A DNA stretch of 64,000 nt from Spizellomyces punctatus DAOM BR117 (Eukaryota; Chytridiomycota; Chytridiomycetes; Spizellomycetales; Spizellomycetaceae): the NCBI RefSeq assembly GCF_000182565.1, contig NW_015971542.1:1284873-1348872 (forward strand), read 5' to 3'. How positions within the stretch are numbered: the first letter of the stretch is position 1; each line of letters starts with the position of its first letter. Below the pieces are notes generated by a model that made no database searches, was not told where the DNA came from, and saw nothing but the letters and a program-made list of their open reading frames with translations. The translations under genes were made by a program, and so were the position numbers. Of the stretch, positions 45,912 through 56,494 are shown piece by piece.

Positions 45912-47964
45912 ATGCGCGCAAAGGCGCTCTACGACTGTGTGGGAGACTCTGTGGACGAGCTCACATTCAATCTTGGAGACCTTATAGTCGACGGTACTTC
46001 TACTGGCGGCGCGGATCCAACGGAGATTGTTTTGCTAACTGTTTCCCATAGTTGAACCGGCCGAGGACGATGGGTGGTATAGAGGTCGCTTGAATGGAAG
46101 GATTGGCATCTTCCCGGGGAATTATGTGCAATTGGAAGAGCAGACCGAGGTTGGTCTTCTGCAGATTTGTATTGCGCGTAGTAAGTTACTCATCAACATT
46201 TTCCAAAAGGAGACCCCGGTACCAAACCGACCGCCATTTCCTGCTAGAAATACCTCTCCTGCACCTGTAAGTGATGGAGCCGAGAGTTAGCTGCAAAGTG
46301 ATGTCAAACTAATCAGAAACTACAATATAGATAAGGTCCCTACCCCACAGCAGCTCTACTGGCTCAATATCCTCTTTGGGCGGTCGACCTAGCGTAGGTG
46401 GATTACGGAGGGATACGTCGGCCAGCTCTCTCGCGAGCTTATCTGATGCCGGATCAGAGGGATTCAAAGTGCAACTACGACCGACAGCCAAGCCCCCAGA
46501 TTTTGCTGCCGGCGCAATCAAAACAGAAGACAACATGAGCCACGCCGATGAACAGTCAGGAGCCACAGCACGCGCAAAAAAACTGAAGAATACTTATACC
46601 ACTAGACAGGCGCTGATGGAAAAATCGGATGCGATGGCAAAGGCGGGCCGTGATAGTATCAATGCGCGCAAGTCAAGCATGTCAGAGGAAGGTGGCTCAG
46701 GACCTTCGCCGGCAGGCTCTTTGGCTGAAGTCATGACGCGGTCTATGAGTGGATCAAGTTTAGGGAGCAATGATGGTGGTGGAAGCGTTTCACAGCTAAG
46801 GAGCAAATTCGCCAACTTGACCACGGAGGATGAGAAAGGAGAGGACGTGAGCGGTTTCCCAATGGTTGGGAAGCGGCCACCGCTGTTGGTTTCAAATCAG
46901 TCTTCGCAACCACCATCTGTCCCTTCCCGTAACAATGCGGCTACAGAGTCAGACGCAAGTCGCAGTCCAAGTGTCGGGATGCGCTCGTCATTGCAACAAT
47001 CGAATCAACAATACACACCTCCTCAGCTACCATCCAGAGGGAGCACGCCTAATCAGAGTCGCAACATCACTCCGACACCGCCAACACGGGCGTTAAAGCC
47101 TTCCGAGATGAGAGAATCGCAGCAAGACAATGGTGTTGAACCGGTCCGGCTGGTCAAACCATCAGATTTGCGGGCACAGTCAACGGCGTGGAATACTAAT
47201 TCAACTAGTCTGCGACAACCAGTATCCGGACCGACGTTACCGACGCGCCCAGCCCCGTCTCGAGGCAGTGAAGGTCCACCCTTACCTGCGCGTCCCGGTG
47301 CTGGTACTGCACTAGGTCTTCCGAAAGCCATCGATGCCAGTGCGGCACCGATCAACGCCCCTGCCGCAATTCCATCACGACCCGCGCCGCCGCGGCCAAA
47401 CTTTCCTTCAACCATCCCATCACGACCTACTACCGGTGTCAAAGCTGTAATTGAGCCAACTGCACGACAAGGTTCGACGGGTTTTTTCATCTTGAGCAAA
47501 TATCAAGTGCTAAGGAGTTTGACGTTCCAGGCGCAAATGGTACCGGCGGTGGCATATCGCCAGATGCATTAGCTAGGTACGGCGAGCTCTTTGACCAGAC
47601 AGACACGGATGGAGACGGGTTGATTGATGGAGAACAGGCAAGATCACTTTGGTTGAGAAGTGGCCTAGACAACCGTTCTCTTGGATTGATATGGTGAGTC
47701 TTCTGCCGAATAAGCTTGTTCTATATCTTTTTATCTAATCGCTCGGATTAGGAACTTGTCTGACTTGGACGACGATGGCATGCTATGCAGAAGGGAATTT
47801 TGCATTGGTGAGAGGAGTAGTATAGTCTGTTCATCGGTGCCTCAGCACTCTGTTAATCGTTGTTTTGAAATCTAGGAATGTTTCTCATTGATGAACGTCT
47901 ACGTGGTAGCGCAATTCCTGAAAGTTTGAGCGCGGAACTTATTACTTCGATCAATCCATTCTAA
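45912..47964 (+). CDS. SH3 (N-terminal) and EH (C-terminal) domain endocytic adaptor
   Basis: Exons 45912-45993, 46052-46149, 46210-46266, 46331-47446, 47515-47693, 47752-47807 and 47876-47964 join to 558 aa. The SH3 domain starts at residue 2 (RAKALYDCVGDSVDELTFNLGD, with ALYD; DDGWYRGRLNGRIGIFPGNYVQ). A disordered Ser/Pro/Arg centre contains several PxRPxxP-like SH3 ligands (PTRPAPSRG, PPRPNFPS). The C-terminus is an EH domain with EF hand DTDGDGLIDGE, second loop DLDDDGMLCRREF and the hydrophobic IGMFLIDERLRG. EH domains bind NPF; the protein itself ends in SINPF, one possible self-ligand. Such adaptors act in endocytosis and actin patches. The donor at GCT|GTAATT was chosen because it alone restores EFDVPGAN in frame. 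Confidence 0.9.
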
Positions 47965-48071
47965 AATGCTAGTTATAAATCCTCACATCTGCTCAACCTC
48001 CAAGACTATGCTAACTTGCTGTTCTTCTACCAGTATGATAATATAATAATAATACAATGTACATTCCACTT

Positions 48072-49151
48072 CTATGCTGTTGGAGACGCCTCTAGATCAG
48101 CGACATAACATTTGGTAGCCGTAATGAAATCATCTATGGGGAGGGCGATTTTCCAATCTCGATGGCCAGCACCAAGGTACAGGATTGGCGGCTTTGGCAA
48201 CAAAGTGGTTATTGATATATATACCGCTGAATAATCATTACACTCTGCAGTGCTCCGGCAGCCTACCTCCAGCATCGTCATGTTTTTTGTGATGATGATC
48301 GGAACATTGGCCTTCATGCCTAGATGTACGTATGCATCAGCGGTCTTCTTGAAAGTACGTATTAAACGTAACCTTACCAAACGGTGTTACCCCTCCCGTT
48401 TCGTATCCAGTCAGCGCCATATTTTTCTATTTGTCAACAATTTGGACATCAATGATCACTAGTCGATAATGCATGTGTGATTCATAACTCACCTCTTCAG
48501 ATGCCACCCTCATATTATAATGCTTTCGTGGTATTTCCTTGTTTCCCAGATCCCTCACAAAATTCATGAGCTTTTGGGCATTCATCTTGTCCACATACTG
48601 GACTACAACGCAGTAAAATTGCGAGTTCACCGGGTCTTTTTTGCAGGTCACAGGAGATTGTCAATTGGGCGTGCGTATGCAGTCCGATCGTCACAAAAGT
48701 ATTCACCCAATGTATCTCCTGTCGGTTTCCACTTTGTGTTTTCGAATAGGATGGTTTTACAGAGATGTGCGATGCTTGGCGCATTGAGGCGGGCGCTGTG
48801 ACAATACAGGAGTATTAAAGAACTTATATTTCTGTATGCCTTCTCATCTTTACAGATTGGCATTCACATACGCTCGTCGTTCCAAAGTCCAGTCATAGTA
48901 ATCCGATTCAACTTCGTAGAACCGTGAACAGTTTCGCAACGCAATGTCTCTTGTCCCTTGTTCCACCTTTAAAAACGCTTGAGAATAGCACAGGTACTGA
49001 AAGAATTGCAGTTCAAACGTACTCTTTGCACGCCGTCTGGTGCATGTTCTGGCAAGCGTTCCTTCTCGGCTTGTGACCGGAATTGGTTCATGTAGTCTGT
49101 GGTGTTTGTGGCGGGAGTGGAGGGTGTGGTTGCGCCAGATGCGGTGGTCAT
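48072..49151 (-). CDS. YbaK/ProX-type aminoacyl-tRNA deacylase domain protein
   Basis: Seven exons (49023-49151, 48872-48966, 48707-48795, 48493-48635, 48378-48426, 48267-48319, 48072-48191) give 225 aa. Conserved landmarks are CKTILFENTKW, SQFYCVVVQYVDKMNAQKL (partly), KHYNMRVASEE, LTGYETGGVTPFG and YLGAGHRDWKIALPIDDF. These match the eukaryotic branch of the YbaK/aminoacyl-tRNA-synthetase-associated family, which hydrolyses mischarged tRNA in bacteria; the eukaryotic members are little studied. The N-terminal exon is a Thr/Ser-rich leader, followed by a helical segment unique to this branch. The TGYE and GVTPFG residues that shape the active site are retained, so it is probably functional. 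Confidence 0.88.
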
Positions 49152-49356
49152 GTTGGAGTGGATCTACAGGGTTTTGGGATCGGTCCTGTGCGAAGTGCTG
49201 TTGGGCAGTTACGCGCGCCCTTTCCGCATCTTGTTATGACCAAAATCTGTTTTCTTAAACTACGTGTGCTTGGCAAGTGCATGACTTCAGAAAGGTCGTG
49301 ATAGAAATTGCAATGACTATTTTGTTTATTTATACAAAAGAGTAAACCATCTGTCG

Positions 49357-49560
49357 TCAGCCCCGGCCGCAGAAAGACATTTCTTTGAGCACCTCCCCCG
49401 CACAAGCATTAGGAGTCATAATCCGCTCTAATCCAGCGCCGACCGACCCCCTACAAATACCGTCCTTCCGATCCTCAGACATCATTTCAGGATATCGTGC
49501 GCATACATTGTTATTGCATCTCACAATGAATCTCTCAAACAATCCTACTTTCTTTTGCAT
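49357..49560 (-). CDS. possible small Cys-containing protein, unassigned
   Basis: An open frame of 67 codons starting MQKKVGLFERFIVRC with five cysteines (VRCNNNVC, GICRG, NACAGEV, SFCGRG). The composition and regular helix pattern look protein-like, reminiscent of small mitochondrial intermembrane-space proteins, but the cysteine spacing (C-x4-C, C-x10-C) does not fit twin CX9C. An upstream exon is possible. Not recognised; it may be non-coding. Confidence 0.3.
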   Translation of the reverse strand: MQKKVGLFERFIVRCNNNVCARYPEMMSEDRKDGICRGSVGAGLERIMTPNACAGEVLKEMSFCGRG

Positions 49561-49806
49561 TACCAGGTTTGGAACGCAGGTCAGCAGAGTCGCACATTTG
49601 CGTCTTTTACCAATTGTACCTTGTTTTTAAGCAAATTGTGCTCATCATGAAGGAGAGCAATGGCCATCGGCAAAAGCAGCTGGACGCAGCCAACAAGCAG
49701 AACGACAAGGCACGTGATGGCTTACGTATTCAGCTCAAGTCGATCGTTCACGTGAGCAAGTCTCTCCTCATCCTTCGACTTGCAACGATCTCGCTTGCTC
49801 TCATTT

Positions 49807-50602
49807 ATGCTGAACATGCATCCTACACCCACCCTCTCCCACCTAAAGCCAGCCGACTATCAACACGTTTACGAACCGGCAGAGGACACATTTCTTTTTC
49901 TTGATGCCTTGGAAGCCGATGTCAACTTTATCATATCGCGATCTCCGGTGGTCTCCCTCGAGATTGGGTCTGTAATGGTGGATTGCCATTAGAGTATATG
50001 CCATGCGTCTTATTCGTCACTGCTCTTACAGATGCGGAACGGGCATTATAACAACTTTCCTTCAAACCCTCCTCACCTCGCACGGCATTCCCCTGCTTTC
50101 CCTCACAACCGACATAAATCCACAGGCTTGCAAGGCGACTGCCGCCACAGCTCTCAGCAATCGCACCTCAGTAGATGCCATAAGAACAGATTTGGCATTT
50201 CCTCTATTTCCAAGAATGGAAAATGGAATTGATATTTTATTGTTTAACCCGCCGTATGTGGTGACGGAGAGTGAAGAGGTAGGGAGTACTGGTATCGAGG
50301 CAGCGTGGGCGGGAGGGAAGGACGGAAGAGAGGTTGTCGACCGGGTTTTGCGCTTAATTCCGGTGAGTGCAAGTCCCTTCAGTTGTCCAATACTTTCTAT
50401 TTTCAAACTAATACCTTTGCAATCCATCCAGAGGATGCTGTCAAAGAATGGAATCTTTTACCTCGTTACAATAAGAGAAAACAAACCACAAGAGATAATG
50501 GAATACATGTCTACTACATATAACCTTAGATCGGATGTCGTATTAAGCAGAAAAGCTGGAACGGAAGGGTTGTCAATATTAAAGTTTTATTATCCAGCCT
50601 GA
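49807..50602 (+). CDS. MTQ2: eRF1 glutamine methyltransferase (HemK2/N6AMT1/Mtq2)
   Basis: Exons 49807-49967, 50032-50362 and 50432-50602 give 220 aa, the family length. It has HVYEPAEDTFLFLDALE, motif I split by an intron (SLEIG|CGTGIIT), TDINPQACKATA, the catalytic FNPPYV that holds the target glutamine, EVGSTGIEAAWAGGKDGREV (partly) and FYLVTIREN. Mtq2 with Trm112 methylates the GGQ glutamine of release factor eRF1. Intron 1 uses the donor GTCTGT, which is weak but forced by frame. Its stop lies 25 bases from the stop of the convergent OTC gene. Confidence 0.95.
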
Positions 50603-50627
50603 TAACCTTATTGTCGCATTCTACGCG

Positions 50628-51901
50628 CTATTGCTTGGCCCATAACATGAGCATCTCGTACACAGCCATCACGGTATACTTTCGGTTCTCGGCCTCTTGA
50701 AAGACAATCGAGCGCTTAGGGTTGTAAAACACCTCGTCGTCCACCTCTTCCTGTTTACGTGGCAGGCAATGCATAAACTTCCAGTCTGGCTTCGCACCTC
50801 CTTCTTTGGCCATTTTCTCCGTGATCTAATTGCAATCAAAGTAAGAATCCCTTGTATAATAGGGATTGTCGAGAAGTGAAAGCAGTACCTGATAACCAGC
50901 AAAGTCTTGAAGCCTCTTGGCTTTCTCCGACTCTTGTCCCATGGACACCCAGGTATCCGTGATGATAATGTCTGAATCCTTCACTGCCGCACGGGGATCT
51001 TTCACAAATTCAACAGTTCCGTTCTGGTCGCCCCCGGTAGCTTCGCCAATGGCAAAGTTCACAACATCAGGATCACAATTGTAGCCCTTGGGGGTGGCGA
51101 CAGATAGGTGGACAGGACCCAAACGCGGGAGCGTCACGAGCAACGAATTGATAATGTTGTTGGCATCACCAACCCAGGCAATTTTCATAGGCGGTAGCAA
51201 CGGAAGTGGAAGTCCAAAACGATCGACAGTGGTCAAAGGATCTTTGAAGCTTGTCTCGTACAAGGTCATGACATCGGCAAGCCCTTGCAAAGGATGGTAC
51301 TTTGCCGTAAGGGCATTAATAACCGGCACCGTCGAGTTCTCTGCAATAATCTGAAGTGATACCGGCCATCAGCACACAGCGCGAGCTTGAAGTGTTTCAT
51401 GAAAGGACGCCTCACCTCAATCTCCTCATGAGCACCCACACGCGCCAACAACGCATCAACCATACTACTGACAACGACGGCAGTATCCTTCAGAGGCTCT
51501 CCACCACCAATCTGAATGTCCTCTTTACCCAAAAACATGGGGTGCCCACCAAAATACGCCCAACCGGTCTCAGCAGACACACGCGTCCGGGTGCTTCGTT
51601 TTGTAAAGATCATACCAAGCGTCTTTCCAGCAAGGGGCTGTGCGAGCTCGATATTCGCCCCTTTTCGTTCGGCGGTGAGCTGTTGTTTCAGTTCAAGGGA
51701 GCGACGAATGAGTTGAAGAATTTGGGGAGTAGAGAAATCTCGCAGCGTCAAGAGGTTCTTCACGCCCTTGAAACTGACGGCAGGAGATGGGTCTTTGGCG
51801 ACGTTTGCCGTAGCGGCACTCGACATGCAACGGTGGCGGATAACTGGCATTACGCTGGGTGTGGCCACGCGGCCAAAAATGGTACGAGTGTAGACGGGCA
51901 T
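50628..51901 (-). CDS. ARG3: ornithine carbamoyltransferase, mitochondrial
   Basis: Exons 51416-51901, 50889-51350 and 50628-50825 give 381 aa. The first ~40 residues are basic, hydroxylated and acid-free ([12 protein letters not shown]...), a mitochondrial presequence. The carbamoyl-phosphate motif is [21 protein letters not shown] (HPxQ), [24 protein letters not shown] and the ornithine-site HCLPRK follow. It makes citrulline from ornithine and carbamoyl phosphate in arginine synthesis. A longer in-frame start (51,9xx-52,012) would add residues without targeting character, so the ATG at 51901 is preferred. Confidence 0.96.
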
Positions 51902-52323
51902 GTTTTGAAAATTAAAGTGTGTAATAGATGACAGCAATAGTTTTCTACAAATTGCAAGTTTTCCAAAGCTGCAAACCAAAGACATGTCGTTCAGCATCCC
52001 CGTCCGCTTCAAGTCAACTCAACCGTGCTCAACTCACCTGGTCCGACAAGTAATCCAGCTCCACCTTTTCCGACTCGTGGTGTGTGACCCAGCAGGACGA
52101 GACTAACATGTAAAACCGCTGGACGAAACCAAAATTCGGGAAACGAAAACGCAACGACAATGTCAAGAAAGCCTTTTGCAAGTCAAATCTCGTTTTTAAA
52201 AGATCGCCATCCATCATGTGATACAAGATGTTTGTCATTGGTGACTCATGCATTACATAAGCAATCGGTTTTGTTTCTTTCGAAACGATTTCTTTCATCT
52301 TGTCATTTTGTTTTTTTGGCAAG
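51902..52323. promoter_or_regulatory. divergent promoter of OTC and the homocysteine methyltransferase gene
   Basis: About 420 bases between outward-facing ATGs of two amino-acid metabolism genes. Two TGAGTCA/TGACTCA-type Gcn4-like sites are suggested by GTGACTCATG near 52239 and TGACTTG... near 52010, of which only the first matches the TGACTCA core. Gcn4-type control is therefore an inference. Confidence 0.4.
52239..52245. promoter_or_regulatory. candidate Gcn4/CPC1 (TGACTCA) site
   Basis: The core TGACTCA occurs at about 52241-52247 within GGTGACTCATGC, in the promoter shared by the arginine gene OTC and the homocysteine methyltransferase gene. In fungi the bZIP factor Gcn4/CPC1 binds this core and induces amino-acid biosynthesis. 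A 7-base match can arise by chance. Confidence 0.35.
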
Positions 52324-53452
52324 ATGGCTGTCGTTAACCCTTTTGACGTCTTTGGGGATCAAGTTGTCGTGCTAGATGGTGGACTGGCAACTGAGCTCGA
52401 GACAGTCTTTGGCAAAGATCTCAGTGGACCTCTATGGAGTGCGAGGTTGGAAACCTGAAAGCCACATTTGCTCCATCGGTAGACAAGATTCACCCAATCT
52501 GTTTCTGCAAAGAAAAGGATTCTCCAAGAAGACCCGGATGCTATCAAAGAAGTTCACATGCGCTATTTTGAAGCCGGTGCTGGTGTGTATTTGTATTTTT
52601 GCAACGCTCTGACGGGAGCAACATGGCACTTTTGATCGACAATCAGATGTCGCAACCACAAGCAGCTATCAAGCATCCGAGGAGGGCCTTCGTAAACTTG
52701 GTCTAACACCAACCGAATCAATTTATCTCATGCAACGATCCATTCAACTTGCAGTGGATGCTCGAAAAGAGTATCTCGCCAGCCTTCCTCATCCACGTAT
52801 CAAACCACTCATCATTGCCGCTTCGCTCGGCAGTTATGGCGCGTATTTGGCAGATGGAAGCGAGTATACAGGGTCATATCCTCCACATGTAACGGTAGAC
52901 GTGATATCAAGTTTCCATAGCCAAAAGGCTAGAATACTTGTCAATCAACCGGGTATTGACATACTCGCTTTCGAGACGGTCCCTTGTCTCATGGAAGCCC
53001 AAGCCATAGCGCACGCATGCAAGACTGATCCACTTCTCTCTCAAACGCCTGCGTGGGTCACTTTTAGCTGTAGAGGGGATATGAAGGGTGAAGTCTGCCA
53101 CGGAGAGAACCTCACGGATTGTGTGGCGGCTCTATTGGATGTCCCGTCCATTGTGGCGGTTGGCATCAACTGCACAGATCCAGTTGCTTGTGAAACACTT
53201 GTTAAAATTGTTGCTCATATTGCAAAAGGGTTGACGATCATTTGTTACGCCAATAGTGGCGAAGAATGGGACGGAGAGAAGAAACGGTGGATTAAACGGG
53301 GGGAGAGAGGTGATCCTGGATGGTATGCAGACCTAGCAGTCAAATGGGCGGAGGCGGGCGCAAGGGTTATTGGAGGATGCTGCAGAACAGGGCCCCAGCA
53401 TATTCGCGAATTGGCAAACCGGCTAAGATCTAGAGCAGAACGCGTACCATAA
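52324..53452 (+). CDS. homocysteine S-methyltransferase (Mht1/Sam4 type)
   Basis: Exons 52324-52445, 52518-52582 and 52647-53452 give 330 aa. It starts MAVVNPFDVFGDQVVVLDGG (LDGGLATEL is the family opening), then PLWSARILQEDPDAIKEVH, YFEAGADVATTSSYQAS, GSYGAYLADGSEYTG, the FETVPCLMEAQA strand and the zinc cysteines in GINC (Cys238) and GGCC (Cys307, Cys308). It transfers methyl from S-methylmethionine or AdoMet to homocysteine, regenerating methionine. No cobalamin or folate domain is present. Both introns have weak but phase-forced donors (GTTGGA, GTGTGT). Confidence 0.94.
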
Positions 53453-53666
53453 ACAGAGGACGCCCATTCTCTTGACATGCATTGCAGAGCGTCAAGTATA
53501 AAAACTTTCGAGTAGGTTATATTTGGATAGTATCAAATGAGGTATCATCCCTCTAGATAACAAACCATACAAACTAAAACACATATCAAGGCATAAAACT
53601 ATACTATGAGGCAGCACAAGATGTTTTTTTTTTCTACCCCACCACCCAAAACTAAACACAAGAGAT

Positions 53667-56129
53667 TCAATCCAACAATTCATAAATATTCCTGTACTCT
53701 ACGCTCAACTTGGGTCGATTGACAACCAATTGTCCTTGAATATGGAAAACTCTCGCAAGAACAATCAAATAAAAGAAGACCACCAGCGCCACCAGAAACT
53801 CTAGCACACCAGAGATTTGTCCAGGTGCATATAATTTCACGGTGGAGAGGATAAGCCCAAAGAAGCTTCGCGGGTTCCCTTGAGCATCAATGTGGGCCGA
53901 CCTCCAACGGGCATGCACGTCCGTGTCGGATCCTTTGACTGTTGCACGGGCGTACTCGGTGGCAGTCTGGAGTAGCGGTTCGACTTGGTCGATTACAAAA
54001 CCTGGAATGATGCGACCCAGGACACCTTGGCCCTTTGCAATGTATGGCTTGGAAACGCGCTGAGCGCGTTTGACACCTTCTGTTTCGACGAGTTTATTGA
54101 TTTGCTCAGGAACAGCTTTACCAGTCCACAGATCATAAGCGTCTTGTCGTCGCCCGTCAACAAACTAATGCAAGAGCCGTGTCAACTCCCGTGTAAATAC
54201 GGATCATTAGCGTATTCTTCAAACTTACATTATTCAGGTAGTATCGTGTCAATGAGTTGATACCATCCGTCAAGCTACCTGTCAACGTCTTCTTTCCCGT
54301 TCGCGTCACATCAGCCTTCAATGCACCGGTACCGGCATAAAGAAGGGAAATGGCATCACCCGAATCGGCCCAGAGGTTTGTAAAAGGCTTTGCAAACGGT
54401 TCCAAGGACTTGCGCATCAAGGCGACAGGGTCGCGCATATCACTGGCAATCACGCCATTGATACCAGACTCGACAGCAGGTAGTTCTGCGGTGATGGACT
54501 GGACTTGGTATGGAAGCATGTAGCGAGCAAAGATACTGCAGGTGAGGTTGGTACGGTCCAAACTGTCCAGGCACGACACACGCGCCAGACCGGTTTGAAG
54601 TTTGGTGACGTGCAGGTCGCCCACCTCGCCTTCCGCAATAAACCACCCGCTGTTGACAAGTCTGTCCCGAACACGATCCATCAAAATCTCCATATTTCGG
54701 AAATTTCTGTTCTTGCACCACTTGTTGATCGGGAACTCTTCATACGAAACCTTTTCATCGGCAAACCGCCTAACGGTTTCCTCATACACTTTGGTCAACC
54801 GTCCCTCGAATCCAGTCACATCCAACAAGTTGACACAAACGACCTTGCCAATGTCAGCGCCTCCTTCCTTCACCGCCTTTTCGCCAATGTACTGGTGTCT
54901 GAGATCGTCATAGTGCTTCTTGATGGATGTCCATACTTTGGGCTTGTTAATGTCGGCAATAAGCAATTCCGGGCGGTATCTCAAGTCAAGCTCCTGTCCC
55001 CAAATGGAGGGAACGGAACCGCGAACCTGAATGTACGTGGAAAGACCTTTGTAGCTGTGAAAGTCTTCGTGATAGACAATTTGCTCCATCTCCACATTGT
55101 TCGCTGTGTTTCCATCAAAGTCGAGACCTCGACGAACGTAGCGGGTACCGACACGGCGGCGATTTAATCGGGAAATGAGGGTCAACTTGTACGGTCGAAC
55201 GACCTCCTCGTTGTGCTCAAGTTCCACGGGAAGCTTAACATTCATGTCGATTGTGCCAGCAAATCCACAGATGACGTTCAAAACCCAAGGTTCGGCAGCC
55301 TGTCCAGCCTTCAAAAGAGGTCCTGCGAGATGCTTTGTGAAAAAGTATCGATCATCGATGACGGTCTTTTGTGCCTTTCCAGAACTTTTCAGATAGTTAT
55401 GTTGGACAGAGTGCGTAATGTCGTAAGTCGTAGAGTAGTACAAATGTCCAGAGTTTGCGATCTGGTTGATGGATTGGAGGAGCTCTTGGTCCAGAGTGTA
55501 CTGGCAGATCAAAAGTGACAAGATGTCAGCAGGATGTCATCTCTTTAAATCCATGCTACACAACAACAAACCTTTGCCAGAGTCGTCTCATCAACCTTCT
55601 TTTGCCTAATCAACTGATTGTCATTTCCAGTCCCAATAGGCAAAAGACTGGCCGCAGTGATCCTCCAAATCTTGTGAGATTGCAATGTAGCAGCCAAGGT
55701 TCGTGCAGTAGCGACAACGAGGTATTGTGCTGGTAGCAACAACATGATAATTAATCACTTGACAGTGCTGCTGCGCCTAACGTGGGCAAGTGCCGTTGCA
55801 AATATGACACTCACCATAGACCAATTCAATAACGCCAATGACACCACAAACTTCCAAAGAGGATGTGATTCCATCGGATGCCACTGGCAATGCCCGTTTC
55901 TTGTCTATCATCCGGTTGGGAACGTTTCTTGTTAGTACAAAAAAATGACCATTCTATGCGTCGGCTCAGGCTCACCTTGCACACTAACGCCATCTTGCAT
56001 CACAACCAGCATGTCCGTAATCTCCTCTCCCGCTTTGGCATTTTTCAAAATATGAGGACTTTCCGCTAGGTACCTTCCGTCTCGTGTGCGAAATACACGG
56101 AAGGAGTCGCGATCCACCTTGTTTGACAT
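53667..56129 (-). CDS. SAC1: phosphoinositide 4-phosphatase Sac1
   Basis: Exons 55976-56129, 55815-55904, 55572-55729, 54229-55500 and 53667-54164 join to 723 aa. N-terminal SAC fold: VFRTRDGRYL, ASDGITSSLEVCGVIGVIEL (partly), HKIWRITAASLLP. The catalytic CX5RT loop is intact in VSCLDSLDRTNLTC, preceded by SIWGQELDL. The C-terminal part has FVDGRRQDAYDLWTGK and a hydrophobic helix (EFLVALVVFFYLIVLARVF), then a short tail. Sac1 removes PI4P in the ER/Golgi. Intron 1 needs the acceptor GATGATAG|AC to stay in frame and carries a perfect TACTAAC branch point. The longer length compared with yeast (623) resides in the middle exon. Confidence 0.95.
55931..55937 (-). other. TACTAAC branch-point sequence in SAC1 intron 1
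   Basis: The minus strand reads TACTAAC about 28 bases before the acceptor used by SAC1 intron 1. It is the budding-yeast-type branch consensus and supports the proposed splice site over the nearer AACAAG. Confidence 0.7.
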
Positions 56130-56494
56130 TGGTTGCAAGCAATGGGATATGTGTGTGTGTGTTTTTTTGTATTGCAAATGACGCAAAGAAGACGTATGAA
56201 CGCCGAAAAGGCACAATATAAACGGAATACGCTGGTCGCAAGTGCTCCGTCGGTCTAGAAGAAATCTCAAAAAACAGTCAATGGTAATGGACTGCAAATC
56301 AACCAACTGAGTCCAAACGTGCTTCCCACCAAACCTTTCAAAAACCTTCCAGAAGGCGACTTTGCAATTTACCATAAATGGTAGTATGACTCATGCTTAC
56401 AAAACTGTTTATATTTGATATTCCACAATGGGCCATGATAAAAGTTTAAAATCTACTCGAGAAATATAATATGAAAAGTGGTTTCCTAAATTTT
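56130..56494. other. SAC1 upstream region and thiolase 3' flank
   Basis: About 365 bases between two minus-strand genes, with a short GT run at about 56148-56160. No gene or named element seen. Confidence 0.4.

Noticed and set aside
49569-49904. Plus-strand reading upstream of MTQ2 with Lys/Asp/Gln-rich residues (QKQLDAANKQNDKARDG).
   Set aside because: It overlaps the MTQ2 first exon in another frame; the MTQ2 frame is strongly supported by family motifs.
54505-55167. A 220-codon plus-strand open frame.
   Set aside because: Antisense to the SAC1 catalytic exon, with no known motif.
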